DNA of 64,000 nt from an uncultured Verrucomicrobiota bacterium. Lineage in GTDB: Bacteria > Verrucomicrobiota > Verrucomicrobiia > Opitutales > Opitutaceae. The notes below the pieces were generated by a model. It ran no database searches. It had not been told where the DNA came from and was given only the letters and a program-made list of their open reading frames with translations. The stretch lies in NCBI GenBank assembly GCA_903960515.1, contig CAJCBL010000038.1, positions 1-64,000 on the forward strand, written 5' to 3'. A program made the translations under genes and the position numbers. Positions 1 to 22,015 of the stretch are shown piece after piece (position 1 is the first letter of the stretch; the number at the start of each line of letters is the position of its first letter).

Positions 1-17
1 CGATCTGCGCTCTGAAT

Positions 18-36
18 CGCGTGCAAGCACGCTCCT
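18..36. repeat. Copy of dispersed palindromic element CGCGTGCAAGCACGCTCCT
   Basis: Exact match to 12513-12531. Confidence 0.75.
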
Positions 37-114
37 ACGATTCCTAGGAAACAGCCACTGATTCTTCCCGGCCGGCGCAAAACCCGTTTGCGGTGGGGGC
101 TGAATGGTTACGGC

Positions 115-870
115 TCAGTGCATCCGGCGCTTCATCTCACGAACGGCTTCTTCGATGCCGGTGAAAAGTGCGCGGCTGAGGATGCTGTGGCCGATGTTCA
201 ACTCGTGCAGACCGGCGATAGTGCGGATCTGGGCGATGTTAACGTAGTTGATCCCGTGGCCGGCGTTGACCGTGAGGCCCAGGCGCTGGCCGAGGGCGGC
301 GGCCGAGCGCAGGCGTTCCAGTTCGAGGGCGGCCTGGGCCGGGGTGAAATAGGCGTTGGCGTAGGCGCCGGTGTGCAGCTCTACGAAGGGGCTCTGCATC
401 TCCGCGGCGGCTTCGAGCGAGGCTGCGTCGGGATCGATGAATAGGCTGGTTTGAATACCGGCGGCGGTGAGTGCGGCCACGGTGTCGCGCACTCGGCTGC
501 GTTGGCCGGCGACATCGAGTCCGCCTTCGGTGGTGACCTCGGTGCGGTTTTCGGGCACGAGGCAGGCGAACTCGGGCTTCAGCTTGAGGGCGAAGGCGAC
601 CATGGCGTCGGTGCAGGCCATCTCGAGGTTGAGGCGGGTCTTGATGCACTCGCGCAGGCGCAGGACGTCGCGTTCCTGGATATGGCGACGGTCCTCGCGC
701 AGATGCACGGTGATGCCGTCGGCCCCGGCGCGCTCGGCGGCGAGGGCGAGTTCCACGGGATCGGGCTCGATCATGCCGCCGCAGGTGGTGGCGGCGGAGC
801 GGTAACGAGCCTGGCGCAGAGTGGCGGCGTGGTCGATGTTGACGCCGAGAAGGATGGGCGAGGAGGACAT
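115..870 (-). CDS. pdxJ: Pyridoxine 5'-phosphate synthase PdxJ
   Basis: ORF protein from [24 protein letters not shown]...; LGVNIDHxATLRxAR, [22 protein letters not shown] motifs typical of PdxJ. Start moved to the internal ATG at about 870. Confidence 0.95.
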   Translation of the reverse strand: MSSSPILLGVNIDHAATLRQARYRSAATTCGGMIEPDPVELALAAERAGADGITVHLREDRRHIQERDVLRLRECIKTRLNLEMACTDAMVAFALKLKPEFACLVPENRTEVTTEGGLDVAGQRSRVRDTVAALTAAGIQTSLFIDPDAASLEAAAEMQSPFVELHTGAYANAYFTPAQAALELERLRSAAALGQRLGLTVNAGHGINYVNIAQIRTIAGLHELNIGHSILSRALFTGIEEAVREMKRRMH

Positions 871-1104
871 GGCAGGGGCAAGGAGGATGATCGGGATACG
901 GCGAATGGGAAGGCTGAACACCACAGGCTGAAGAACTGGGTCCGGCGGGCGGGGGCATGCCGGGTGCTCGCCATCTGGTGGCGAGCCGGAGAACGTGCAG
1001 GAGTGCCCGACGCCAATGGAAACGGCGCGCTCGGGCGAGTGTTCAAGTCGGCCGCCGAAGCTGCGCGCCCGAAAAGCCTGTTCAACGCGGCGGGGTTCGG
1101 CTCA

Positions 1105-1866
1105 ATGGCCCGCAACATGAGCGCTCCCGCCACAAGCATCGCCCGCCCTGAGAAGCAAGAGAACATCCTGCTCAACTTGGCGTGCAATGTCGCCCTCCCT
1201 TCGTTTATCCTGATCAAATTCAGCGCTCCGGCGAAGGTGCTGTTCTGGCAGAGCCCGGGGCTGGGGGCTGTCGGGGCCCTGGTAGCCGCATTGGCGTTTC
1301 CGATCCTTTATGGCGCCTACGATCTGGTGGTGCGGCGAAAGTGGAATTTTTTCTCGGTGATCGGATTCATCTCGGTACTGCTCACTGGAGGGTTGGGTCT
1401 GTTCGAGGTAGCCGCGATCTGGATCGCAGTGAAGGAAGCGGCGGTGCCGCTCATCTTTGGCGTGGCGGTGGTGGGCTCGCTGTGGACGGATGCCCCGCTG
1501 GTACGCACGCTTCTTTACAGCGACAAAATCATTGATACCGAGCGGGTGGCGCTGGCGCTGTCCGAGCGCGGCGCACAGGCGGTATTCGACCGGTTGCTGG
1601 TGCGGGCCACCTGGCTGTTGGCCGGGTCGTTTTTCCTCAGCGCGGTGACCAATTTCGTGCTTGCGCGAGTGGTGCTGCGCAGCGCGCCGAACACCGTGGA
1701 GTTCAAGTCCGAGATGGGGCGCATGCTGGCCCTGAGCTGGCCTGTGAACGTGCTGCCGAGCATGGTGGTGACATTGTTGGCCCTCTGGTATCTGCTGGGC
1801 GGGATCAAGCGGCTGACCGGGCTGACTCTGGACGACATCTTCCGCCAGCCGCCGGAGAAGAAATAG
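1105..1866 (+). CDS. VC0807-like integral membrane protein
   Basis: C-terminal part of ORF 451..1866; several hydrophobic segments and pattern NLACNVALPSFILIKF...GLGAVGALVAALAFPILYGAYDLV. Start ATG at 1105 or 1117. Confidence 0.7.
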   Translation: MARNMSAPATSIARPEKQENILLNLACNVALPSFILIKFSAPAKVLFWQSPGLGAVGALVAALAFPILYGAYDLVVRRKWNFFSVIGFISVLLTGGLGLFEVAAIWIAVKEAAVPLIFGVAVVGSLWTDAPLVRTLLYSDKIIDTERVALALSERGAQAVFDRLLVRATWLLAGSFFLSAVTNFVLARVVLRSAPNTVEFKSEMGRMLALSWPVNVLPSMVVTLLALWYLLGGIKRLTGLTLDDIFRQPPEKK

Positions 1867-1887
1867 GGGCGAGGCGGAAGGCTCAAG

Positions 1888-2040
1888 GAAGGCTGAAGGC
1901 TGAAGGCGGATCCATCGGATGAGGGCCGATCAGCCCGATCCGCCCGATCGGCCCCGATCCGCCAGAGCCCGAGCACCGGGAATCCCTCGGTGCCGCAGGC
2001 TCCGCGCTTCCCACTACGCACGGCTTGCTACTTGGCACTT
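1888..2040. repeat. Composite intergenic repeat block: 7-bp and 9-bp period arrays plus CTTGGCACTT word
   Basis: GAAGGCT GAAGGCT GAAGGCG (1888-1908), CCGATCAGC CCGATCCGC CCGATCGGC type array (about 1926-1970), CTACTTGGCACTT (2028-2040). Confidence 0.8.
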
Positions 2041-2122
2041 CGACTAGGGAGGCGGCCCGGGGCACTGGAGCGGTGGAAACCGGTTGCCTCGTAACTGGCC
2101 AGACTCCACAAATCCGGCACCC

Positions 2123-6025
<3,903 letters not shown>

Positions 6026-6093
6026 GGAGAGCCGTAGCCATGCACTCGCACCGCTTTGCGCTCGGAAAGGCCCCGAATTTCGGAGACCGCCAC

Positions 6094-6145
6094 AGGAGCG
6101 TGCTCGCACGCGGTTTTGAGCGCAGATCGCGTGCACGCACGCTCC
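6094..6145. repeat. Inverted pair of the dispersed palindromic element
   Basis: AGGAGCGTGCTCGCACGCG (6094-6112) facing CGCGTGCACGCACGCTCC (6128-6145), in the intergenic region between the 6025 and 6216 genes. Confidence 0.75.
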
Positions 6146-6215
6146 CTCAGTGCCCCGGCATTCGCCTCCTCCCTAGAACGATCGGGATTTTGGGGAGACG
6201 GAAGCCTAATCAGCC

Positions 6216-7139
6216 ATGAGCGGGAGTTCGGAACCTCAGGTACGCCGTGGCTTCCCGGGCCCCGGGCAGGCAGTCGGGCTGGTGCTGGCCTTGCTCGGGG
6301 TGCAGCTCGCCGGCGGCATGGTGGTTGCGCTGGGCCTGGAGGTGCTTGCGCTCGCTGGGGAGCGTGGCGGAGCCGCTCCGGAAATGCCCTTGGCCGCGAT
6401 GCTCGCGGTGAACGTGCTGGCTTTCGCTGTGGTTGGGGGTTGGGCACTATCCAAGACCCGTGGGCAGTGGTGCGAGATTTTGATGGGAGGGCTCGCGGGG
6501 GGCGCTAGTTGGCTGGCTGCGCTGCCGATGTTGCTCGGGACCACCTTGCTGGTGGCGGAATGCAGCGCCGGCCTGCGGATGGTGCTGCCGCTGTCGGCTT
6601 CGATGTTGCAGACCTTGCAGACGGCTACCGATCTGGTCGCGCAGCCCGTGTTGGCGGTGCTCTTGGTGGCCGTGGTGGCCCCGATAGCGGAGGAGTTCCT
6701 GTTTCGAGGAATCATTTTGCGCGGGTTGCTCGGGCGCCTGCGCCCGTGGGGAGCTATCGGGCTCACCACGTTTCTATTTGCCGCCATGCACATGAATCCC
6801 TGGCAGGTCCCAGCCGGGCTGGGACTGGGATGGCTGTGCGGCTATGTGTACCTGCGGACGCGCTCGCTCACGCTCTGCATTTTGCTGCACTTTCTGAACA
6901 ACGCAGGGGCGTTGTTTGCCTCCCGTCTGCCCTGGGTTGTAACCGGTCTCAATGACGAAGAGGGGCGGGCTGAGCTCCTGCCTTGGTGGCTGGTGGTGGC
7001 GGCCTTGGCGGCGCTGGGCTTCGGCTGGTATTGCTTCCGGCGAACAACTGAGGAAACGATGCAGAGCACTTCGCCTTTGTTGGCGGTCGAGTTGGACTCC
7101 GCTGCAGTTGATGAATCCGATACACCGCCCGCTGCCTGA
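6216..7139 (+). CDS. CPBP family intramembrane metalloprotease
   Basis: EEFLFRGIILRGLLGRLRP motif followed by FAAMHMNPWQVPAGLGLGWLCGYVYLRTRSLTLCILLHFLNN. Confidence 0.9.
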   Translation: MSGSSEPQVRRGFPGPGQAVGLVLALLGVQLAGGMVVALGLEVLALAGERGGAAPEMPLAAMLAVNVLAFAVVGGWALSKTRGQWCEILMGGLAGGASWLAALPMLLGTTLLVAECSAGLRMVLPLSASMLQTLQTATDLVAQPVLAVLLVAVVAPIAEEFLFRGIILRGLLGRLRPWGAIGLTTFLFAAMHMNPWQVPAGLGLGWLCGYVYLRTRSLTLCILLHFLNNAGALFASRLPWVVTGLNDEEGRAELLPWWLVVAALAALGFGWYCFRRTTEETMQSTSPLLAVELDSAAVDESDTPPAA

Positions 7140-7163
7140 ATACGGTGCCGGCTGGGCCTAGCC

Positions 7164-7637
7164 CTACTGTACCGAAACGATGCGCATGGCCGCCCGGCCC
7201 TCGACGGCGGGCAGGGCGTCGCCGCTATGGCGGCCGAGCAACTTGGCGCAGAGCGGGGAATGCGGGGTGATCACAAAGACGCTCAACCCCTCGCATAGTA
7301 CTTCAAGGCCGCCGGCCCGTGGGCCCACAAAGTAGAGAGTCTTCTCGGTGCCCGATTCGGTTTCTACGAGGGCGCCCAGCCCGATAGCCTCATTCGGGCC
7401 GAACTCCGGCAGCGGCAGGGTGCGGAACGCGTCGATGGATTCACGCAGCTCGGTGGCGACCTTGACCTGGCCCTCGGCGATTACTGAGGTTTCCAGGCCG
7501 GGGGTCTCGAACTGGTTTTTATGCAGTTCCTCGTCGTGGGTGGCCTCGTCGTGGGCGGTTCTGGCCGTGTTGGCCATCAGCTCCATCTCGGTGCGGAGGA
7601 GGCCGATGATCGAGTCGACAAGCTGTTGTTTGTTCAC
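7164..7637 (-). CDS. GreA/GreB-like elongation factor domain protein
   Basis: 157 aa; N-terminal helical part, then LGALVETESGTEKTLYFVGPRAGG..VFVITPHSPLCAKLLGRHSGDAL, resembling the GreA/B C-terminal domain. Confidence 0.7.
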   Translation of the reverse strand: MNKQQLVDSIIGLLRTEMELMANTARTAHDEATHDEELHKNQFETPGLETSVIAEGQVKVATELRESIDAFRTLPLPEFGPNEAIGLGALVETESGTEKTLYFVGPRAGGLEVLCEGLSVFVITPHSPLCAKLLGRHSGDALPAVEGRAAMRIVSVQ

Positions 7638-7770
7638 GATGCCGGGGGTTGGAGTTGGCGCGTGGAGGCACCTGGGCGCGGGAGATCGAATCGGCGTGGT
7701 GCTGGGAAGAATCAGGGACTGAACAGAGCGAGTCCCTGGCGGCGGGGGAGATCAGCGGCTGGGCGGGAGG

Positions 7771-8214
7771 TCAGCCCGGGTATTGGTCGGAAACATAACT
7801 ACGCAGGGTGGCCGCCTCGAACTGGAGATGCTCGACGATCCATTTGTTGAGGTCGCCGATGGAAACCAGTCCAATGAGACGGCCGTCCTCGACGACGGGA
7901 AGGTGGCGCATCCGTTTGTCCGAGATCAGGGCCATCGCCTTTTCGAGAGTGAGTGAGGCCTCTACGGTGAACGGCTCGGGCGACATCACTTGGGAGATCG
8001 GGGTGGTGCGCGGGTCGATGCCAGGGACGATCACGCGGGTGATCACATCGTGTTCGGTGAAGATGCCGGTGAGGCGGCTCTCATCTAGGATTAACACGCA
8101 ACCGATGCGGTATCTGGCCATCGCTGCCACGGCCTCCTGTACTGTGGACGTCGGTGCAACAGAGCGGACGACGGGGTCTTTTTTCGCGAGCAATGCGGCG
8201 ATCGGGGTCTTCAT
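7771..8214 (-). CDS. CBS domain-containing protein (two CBS repeats)
   Basis: VAAMARYRIGCVLILDESRLTGIFTEHDVITRVI ... MALISDKRMRHLPVVEDGRLIGLVSIGDLNKWI. Confidence 0.9.
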   Translation of the reverse strand: MKTPIAALLAKKDPVVRSVAPTSTVQEAVAAMARYRIGCVLILDESRLTGIFTEHDVITRVIVPGIDPRTTPISQVMSPEPFTVEASLTLEKAMALISDKRMRHLPVVEDGRLIGLVSIGDLNKWIVEHLQFEAATLRSYVSDQYPG

Positions 8215-8473
8215 CGGGGTGTGTGGCAGAGACTAGGGTACTTACCCCGGTGCGCAAGCCCGTGTGCGGGCAATCATGATGCCGCGTCCGCTCCGCCGGG
8301 AAGCTAGGCCCTCATCTGAGGGTGGGGGCCGGCCGCAGGCGCTCGCTGGGTTTGGGCTATGCGGCCAAAGGCATGGGCGGTGGCTCCCCATTTGGCCGCC
8401 CCCAACCGCCGGCGCAGGCGTCGGGTCCAGGGTCTGGCGACGGGGCTCGGGCTTGATGCCCGGCCCCAAGCGC

Positions 8474-12259
<3,786 letters not shown>

Positions 12260-12471
12260 GAGGGAAAGGGCCGATGGTAAACGCGGTTGGCCGGGCGAGC
12301 CTATTCAGGCCCCAGGGGAAGGGCCTGGAGGAGGTTGAAGCGAGGAGCCAGGCGGCAGCGCCGGGGCAGGTTCCTAGCACCGGCGGCCGCCTGGAATGTG
12401 AGGAAGCGGCGCGCTCGGCATCAACTAGGCAGTTGCCGCTCTTTGCCCCAGGAATCCCGAGCAAGCACGCT

Positions 12472-12500
12472 GCGGCACCGAGCACCACATGCGGTGCCGC
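12472..12500. other. Perfect 9-bp stem hairpin in the dnaE-hisF intergenic region
   Basis: GCGGCACCG (12472-12480), loop AGCACCACATG, CGGTGCCGC (12492-12500). Confidence 0.7.
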
Positions 12501-12512
12501 TTTCCAAGCAAG

Positions 12513-12531
12513 CGCGTGCAAGCACGCTCCT
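12513..12531. repeat. Copy of dispersed palindromic element CGCGTGCAAGCACGCTCCT
   Basis: Identical 19-mer at 18-36; related inverted pair at 6094-6112 and 6128-6145. Confidence 0.75.
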
Positions 12532-12569
12532 CCAAATATCTGGTTACTGCTCGGCTCGAAGCCGCAGTG

Positions 12570-13331
12570 TCACCGGCGCACGGGGATGTCGCGGCTGGCG
12601 AGATAGTCCTTGGCCTGCGGCACGGTGAAGGTGCCGAAGTGGAAGATCGATGCGGCCAGCACTGCGCTGGCCCCGCCCTTGGTGAGCACCTCGGCGAGAT
12701 GCTCCAGGGTGCCGGCTCCGCCGGAGGCGATCACGGGCACCTCCACGGCTTCGCTTACGCGGCGGGTGAGCTCCAAGTCGTATCCGTTGAGCATGCCATC
12801 GCGGTCCATCGAGGTGAGCAGGATTTCGCCCGCCCCCAGGGCCACGCCGCGGCGGGCCCACTCGATCACATCGATCTCGGTGCGGGTGCGGCCTCCGTGG
12901 GTGAACACCTTCCACTCCTCCTTGCCGGGTTCGCGGCGCGCGTCGATGGCCAGGACGATGCACTGGTTGCCGAACTTGCGGGCGCCGTCGCGGATGAGAT
13001 CCGGATTTTGGACGGCGGCTGTATTGAGCGAAACCTTGTCGGCGCCGGCGTGGAGCATCACGCGGATGTTTTCCACATTGCGCAGGCCTCCACCGACGGT
13101 GAGCGGCATGAAGCACTGCTCGGCGGTGGCGGCGACGACATCGAGCATGGTGGCCCGGTTGTCACTGGAGGCGGTGATGTCGAGGAAGACCAGTTCGTCG
13201 GCCCCCTGGGCGTCGTAGGCGCGGGCGCAGGCTACGGGATCGCCGGCGTCGCGGAGTTCCTGAAACTTTATGCCTTTGACGACGCGGCCGGCGGTGACGT
13301 CGAGGCAGGGGATGATGCGCCTGGAGAGCAT
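12570..13331 (-). CDS. hisF: Imidazole glycerol phosphate synthase subunit HisF
   Basis: [33 protein letters not shown]...[16 protein letters not shown]...LTVGGGLRN; 253 aa. The upstream part of ORF 12570..14825 is a shadow frame. Confidence 0.97.
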   Translation of the reverse strand: MLSRRIIPCLDVTAGRVVKGIKFQELRDAGDPVACARAYDAQGADELVFLDITASSDNRATMLDVVAATAEQCFMPLTVGGGLRNVENIRVMLHAGADKVSLNTAAVQNPDLIRDGARKFGNQCIVLAIDARREPGKEEWKVFTHGGRTRTEIDVIEWARRGVALGAGEILLTSMDRDGMLNGYDLELTRRVSEAVEVPVIASGGAGTLEHLAEVLTKGGASAVLAASIFHFGTFTVPQAKDYLASRDIPVRR

Positions 13332-13387
13332 GGGTCGAAAAAAGAGCCGCCCGGAGGCGGCTCGTGTGAATCGGGATGAGGGGAAGC

Positions 13388-15145
13388 TCAGGCTTCGATG
13401 AGCGTGATGTCGGGTTCGAAGCTCACGGAGAACCGGTATTGCTGGCCTGGGCGCATCGTAAGGGCGTGATCGCGCACAAGGTACTGCATGTAGTGCACCT
13501 TGCCGTAGTTGGTGCGGTAGTTGGGATCCGCACTCACGACCTCGGTTTCCTGCCACACACCCTGGAAGTCGTCCTTGATCACGCTGCAGCGCACGCCCTG
13601 CTGGCCAAGCATCGGGGAGGTGCCGAGGCGCTGGTGCGAGTGCGGGGCGGCGATGGCCAGGGCGAAGCGGAACTTGTCCATCTGGACCTGGGTCTTGACC
13701 GTGTAAATCCACTCTGCGGTTACCTTGGCGCCGCTGAAGGTCCAGTTGACCTTCACGCTGCCGATGCCCGGGCAGATCTTCTCCTGGAGGTTGATGAGAT
13801 CGGGCTGCTCGTAGCGGAAGAAGAAGGAATTGCGCAGGCCCAGGCCGGTGACGCACTGCTTGCCGTAGTAGCCGGGCACAGTGACGTTCTCCCCGAAGGT
13901 GAGTTCGGGTACCATGACGGGAGCGTAGACGCCGGCCGGCCAGTCGAAGATGCCGGGGGCATGGGGGAAGGGCAGGGTGTCCGCAGCCGGAGCGGAGCCG
14001 GAGCTGACCAGCGGAAGCTGGATATGCAGGCCGCTGTCGGCGTCGCGATATAGGAAGAGGCCCTGCTCCTTGCGGTTGCTCTTGTCGTAGATGACGAAGC
14101 GGCCGCTGGTGCGCAGGGGGTCGGACTTGGTGGCCTCGGGGGCGTTGACGGTCTTGGCCAAACGCGACCATTGGCTGAGGTAGCGGGCGCCGTCGAAGTT
14201 GGCCAAGCGGGTGGTGTGGCCCTCCATCGAGGTACGCTCGCCATCGCGCACGACCATGAAGCCGTGTTCCTGGTCGAGGTAGGTGGCGTAGAAAAAGAAG
14301 AAGAGGCGCCGGAGGATGTCGTGATACTTCGCCTTCTGGTCGTCGGCGATCCAGCCGTCGCGGAACGCCTGCAGGATGATGCTGATGCAGTGCATCTGGC
14401 CATACGCGCCGGCGCTGCGGCCGTGGGCCCAGCCGAGGCCGTCGGCGCGCACGAGATCGGGCATGAGCTTCACGTAGCGCTCGGCGAAGGTGCGCAGGGT
14501 GGGCAGCTTGCGCTCGCGCACGCCGGAATTGGCGTGGAGCTGGAGGGCCTGGCGGATGAATACAAAGTTCATCACGCCGTAGAGGCTGAAGTTGCCGCCG
14601 ATGCCCTCGGTGGCGTCGTCGAAAAAGCCGTTGGAGCTGGTGGCCTCGATACGCTCGACCATGCGCTCGATGATGCGGGAGGTCTCGTCCTTCTTGGAGA
14701 GTCCCAGGCTGTAGCGTGCTACGGCCTTGGCGACGTTGAAGGACTGCCAGTGGTTGTCGTAGTCGCTGCGGGTGAGCAGCTGCTTGTCGAGGCGCTGGCG
14801 GGTTTCCTCTACGAGGCGCTCCCATACCGGGTTGCGCTCCTTGGAGGGGCCGAAGGAAAGGAGGCCGAGGGCGGCGTAGGCGAGGCCGTTTTCGGCTATC
14901 GGCTCGGTGAAGGCCTGGGCGGTGATGCAGCGGGCTGCGAGATCGATGAGATCCTTGCCGCCGAGGGTGGTTTCGCCGGTGGCGCGGAAGAATTCGCCGA
15001 TGGCCATGGCGGCGTGGCCGGGATCGTCGGGGCGCTGAACTTCCCCGGGGACGGGGGTAACGGTGCCGTCGGGATTAATCGCGTCGATATTGTGGCTCAA
15101 CATGGAACGGGCCATGTCGAGGCATTGCGCCGAGAAACTTTGCAT
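13388..15145 (-). CDS. Conserved hypothetical protein, possibly alpha/alpha-toroid glycan-active fold
   Basis: 585 aa from [28 protein letters not shown]; coding-like composition, no diagnostic motif recognised. Confidence 0.7.
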   Translation of the reverse strand: MQSFSAQCLDMARSMLSHNIDAINPDGTVTPVPGEVQRPDDPGHAAMAIGEFFRATGETTLGGKDLIDLAARCITAQAFTEPIAENGLAYAALGLLSFGPSKERNPVWERLVEETRQRLDKQLLTRSDYDNHWQSFNVAKAVARYSLGLSKKDETSRIIERMVERIEATSSNGFFDDATEGIGGNFSLYGVMNFVFIRQALQLHANSGVRERKLPTLRTFAERYVKLMPDLVRADGLGWAHGRSAGAYGQMHCISIILQAFRDGWIADDQKAKYHDILRRLFFFFYATYLDQEHGFMVVRDGERTSMEGHTTRLANFDGARYLSQWSRLAKTVNAPEATKSDPLRTSGRFVIYDKSNRKEQGLFLYRDADSGLHIQLPLVSSGSAPAADTLPFPHAPGIFDWPAGVYAPVMVPELTFGENVTVPGYYGKQCVTGLGLRNSFFFRYEQPDLINLQEKICPGIGSVKVNWTFSGAKVTAEWIYTVKTQVQMDKFRFALAIAAPHSHQRLGTSPMLGQQGVRCSVIKDDFQGVWQETEVVSADPNYRTNYGKVHYMQYLVRDHALTMRPGQQYRFSVSFEPDITLIEA

Positions 15146-15237
15146 GTAACAGTATTTTGGAACGGAACGCCGTGCACCCGGGTGGCGTGTCGGCAGGGAA
15201 ACCGAAGTTGTTTCGGGTTTCGCCGGAGGCGGCAAGT

Positions 15238-15270
15238 GGGAATTTCGCTGCGCAGGGAATTTCGCTGCGC
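15238..15270. repeat. 17-bp tandem direct repeat upstream of the 585-aa protein
   Basis: GGGAATTTCGCTGCGC at 15238-15253 and again at 15255-15270. Confidence 0.8.
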
Positions 15271-15309
15271 CGGGCGTGTTCATGAAGCCCGCATGCCGTA
15301 GCCGATCCC

Positions 15310-15349
15310 CCAGGGCTGCGGCGGTGCAGCGCCGCCGTCGCAGCCCTGG
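15310..15349. other. Strong GC-rich hairpin
   Basis: CCAGGGCTG (15310-15318) pairs with CAGCCCTGG (15341-15349); CGGCGG (15319-15324) pairs with CCGCCG (15332-15337) with a 3-nt bulge. Confidence 0.7.
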
Positions 15350-15405
15350 CCACCGGCCGAGAGGGCGGGGGCTGCACGGCTGCACTCTAAAGATACTGGG
15401 AGTGC

Positions 15406-15426
15406 CTGAACGACTTGGTCGTTCAG
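15406..15426. other. Perfect 9-bp hairpin with 3-nt loop
   Basis: CTGAACGAC-TTG-GTCGTTCAG; lies between two near-identical 26-mers (15358-15383 and 15430-15455). Confidence 0.7.
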
Positions 15427-15540
15427 CTACGAGAGGGCGTGGGCTGCAAGGCTGCGCCGCCAAGCGGCTGTTCGCCGGGGCTGGAGGCCCGGGCGGGCGC
15501 CCCCCAAGGCGCACGCGATTCCCGCCCCCGGTGGCGGCAC

Positions 15541-18177
<2,637 letters not shown>

Positions 18178-18485
18178 AGTGGGCTGGGTAGAAGGGTGGT
18201 GACGTTTTGCGCGGTGGGGCGCGGTGCGGGATGGAGCGTCACGCTAGGGGTTTATCCGAGTGACCCAATCCGAAAGTCGTTAAAAAACCGTAAGCACGGG
18301 CCGGGGGGCTGGTTCGTGGGCTGTGGTAGTTCGGTGGAGGCGGGTGTCACCGCCCGGCGTGCCGGCAGGTGCTCGCTGTATTGTCGCCGATCCCCGCTCC
18401 GGCGTTCGTGCGCCGGGGCAGGTCTGAGCGAGGGTATCCGGTGGGCTCGGCAGGCGCGGCGCCCGGCAGCCGGGTGCTGGGAGGC

Positions 18486-19595
18486 TCAAGAGCGAGCAAC
18501 TGCCGTGGTGGCCATCCAAGCACGGGTGCGGCGAGCAAGGAAATCGATGAAGGCGGGCTGGTCGTTTAGACAGGCGATCGGGTGGAAGTGGGTGCCGCCG
18601 GCATCCATGAAGGTCTTCTTCCCCTCAACGGCGATTTCCTCCAGCGTCTCCAGGCAGTCGGCTGTGAAGGCCGGCGTCATGACCAGCAGCTTCCTTACGC
18701 CCGACCTGGCCAGGCGCACCAGTTCGCGGTCGGTGAACGGTTCCAGCCAGGGCTCGCCGGGTAGTCGCGATTGGAAGGAGACGGAATACTTCCCCGCCGG
18801 CAGCCCGGCGCGCGCGGCGAAGGCGCGGACTGTGCCCAGGCATTGCGCACGATAGCAGGTGGCGTGGGCCGGGCTGGGGACGGCGCAGCAGTCGGCCACG
18901 CACTGGCAGTGCGCACGGGAGGAGTCGGCCTTGCGCAGGTGGCGCACGGGCACTCCATGGAAGCTGATCAACAGGTGGTCGTAGCCACCGGCTAGGGACG
19001 GTGCGGATACGGCGTGGAGCGCCTCGATGTAGTCGGCGTCGGCAAAGAACGGTTGCACGGTGGTGAAACGCAGTCCGGGGGCCACCCGGCGCGCCTCCTC
19101 GTGTACAGCCACCACCACCGTCTCCCAGCTCGACATGGCGTAGTGGGGATACTGGGGGATGAGGAATACCTCGCGCACGCCCAGGTCGCGCAGCTTGGTG
19201 AGCGCGCCTGCGATCGACGGCTGGCCGTAGCGCATGCCGGCAAGCACGGGGAGGGAGAGGGGGCCAGCCGCGGCGGTGGACTCGGCGCCGGTGCGCCCGG
19301 GAGCGAAGGCGGGAGAGCCGGGGGTAGCGAGGGCGGCCTCCAGTTTGGCCCGTACTTTCTCCGTGGTCACCAGCAGGGGGGGGCCGTCGGGGGTCCAGAC
19401 TTTCGCGTAGGCGTGGGCGGATTTTTTTGGGCGTACTCGCAGGATGATGCCCTCAAGCAGCAGCCAGCGGAACCAGGCCGGGTAGTCGATGACTCTCTCG
19501 TCGCCAAGAAACGCGCGCAGGTAGCGTCGAACGTCCGGGACGGAGGTGGAGGCGGGCGAACCGAGGTTGACCAGCAATACTGCTTGCTCGGGCAT
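18486..19595 (-). CDS. hemH: Ferrochelatase
   Basis: [81 protein letters not shown]. Confidence 0.96.
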   Translation of the reverse strand: MPEQAVLLVNLGSPASTSVPDVRRYLRAFLGDERVIDYPAWFRWLLLEGIILRVRPKKSAHAYAKVWTPDGPPLLVTTEKVRAKLEAALATPGSPAFAPGRTGAESTAAAGPLSLPVLAGMRYGQPSIAGALTKLRDLGVREVFLIPQYPHYAMSSWETVVVAVHEEARRVAPGLRFTTVQPFFADADYIEALHAVSAPSLAGGYDHLLISFHGVPVRHLRKADSSRAHCQCVADCCAVPSPAHATCYRAQCLGTVRAFAARAGLPAGKYSVSFQSRLPGEPWLEPFTDRELVRLARSGVRKLLVMTPAFTADCLETLEEIAVEGKKTFMDAGGTHFHPIACLNDQPAFIDFLARRTRAWMATTAVARS

Positions 19596-19737
19596 GGAGC
19601 CGATGAGGCCCCGAAACCCCGGCCGGAGTCAACGGGCAACCCGTGGGCAAATCCCAGGTCTTGCTCGCGGCGCGGTTTCGCCCCCGGTTTTCCCGGTTGC
19701 GCTCCGCCCGCCTCGCCCTTTCTTGTCCGCCCTTCCC

Positions 19738-21183
<1,446 letters not shown>

Positions 21184-21590
21184 GTCGTGGTCACGCAGTT
21201 CGGAAGGTCGATCCGGCGCCGAGCCCGCACCGTCTCGGAGTATTCGGCACCCGGTATCCGCTTTCGTGGCAACCAGGGGCGCGGTGCGGCGGTATGCCAC
21301 CTTCGGTGGAGAATCGACCACGCTGCAGTGGCTTCGCTACGCGGCGAGGCCCCCGGGGGGCGAGAAATCGGTCCAGTACCGAAGCGCGGACATGGCCCGG
21401 CGCAGTACGGCTGGCGTCCAAGGAGCGCTCGGCCGCGAAGCGAGCAAAGGCAGGGGCCCCGCAGCGGGCACCGGAGTTGCAGCCACCGCCTACGGAGCGA
21501 AACAGGCGGCGCTGGCGCCTGGTGTAAATGATTCGATACAGCTGGGCGGCGACTCCACCGCCCGGCTGTGCTGCGGAATCCGATTGCGGA

Positions 21591-21971
21591 TCAGTGCGTG
21601 TGGCCTGCGGGAGCGGCCTTCGCTGGCGCGGGGGCGCTGTCGAGCTTCGCCAGGAACTTAGCCGGGTCCTTCTTGAAGTCCTTTACGCAGGCCTTGCAGC
21701 AGAAGCGCACCAGGCGGTCGGGCTTGCCGGCTTCCTTGTGGATGTAGTCGATCGGCCCGCCCATGTTGTTTTCAATCTTTTCGCCGGTGACCACGCAGGT
21801 GTCGGTCGGGTAGGCCGCCTGGGCTTTGGCGAGGTCGAAGCCTTCCGCTGGCGACGTGACGGCGGGCGTGGCGGCCGGGGGCAATGCATCCGCCGCGCGG
21901 ACGGTCGAGGCGAGGAGCAGGCTGGCGCCGATGAGCAGTGTCACAACAGTTGAGGTACGGTTTGTGTTCAT
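21591..21971 (-). CDS. Small secreted YHS/TRASH-like metal-binding protein
   Basis: 126 aa with signal peptide MNTNRTSTVVTLLIGASLLLASTVRA and DTCVVTGEKI...VRFCCKACVKDFKKDPAKFLAKLD; sits next to the RND operon. Confidence 0.75.
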   Translation of the reverse strand: MNTNRTSTVVTLLIGASLLLASTVRAADALPPAATPAVTSPAEGFDLAKAQAAYPTDTCVVTGEKIENNMGGPIDYIHKEAGKPDRLVRFCCKACVKDFKKDPAKFLAKLDSAPAPAKAAPAGHTH

Positions 21972-22015
21972 GGATCGTATTTGTGTGGTGGGTGAGGACG
22001 TGAGGAGAAGAATAG

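Noticed and set aside
13332-14825. Upstream extension of the hisF ORF (12570..14825)
   Set aside because: Arg/Pro/His-rich shadow frame; HisF begins [12 protein letters not shown] at 13331.
18486-19595. Cys-rich stretch [24 protein letters not shown] in ferrochelatase as novel metal site
   Set aside because: Similar cysteine-containing segments are familiar in many bacterial ferrochelatases; not considered new.
21184-21590. Intergenic region after the desaturase-like gene as a hidden gene
   Set aside because: ORFs here are short and without recognisable motifs; no convincing structure found by eye.
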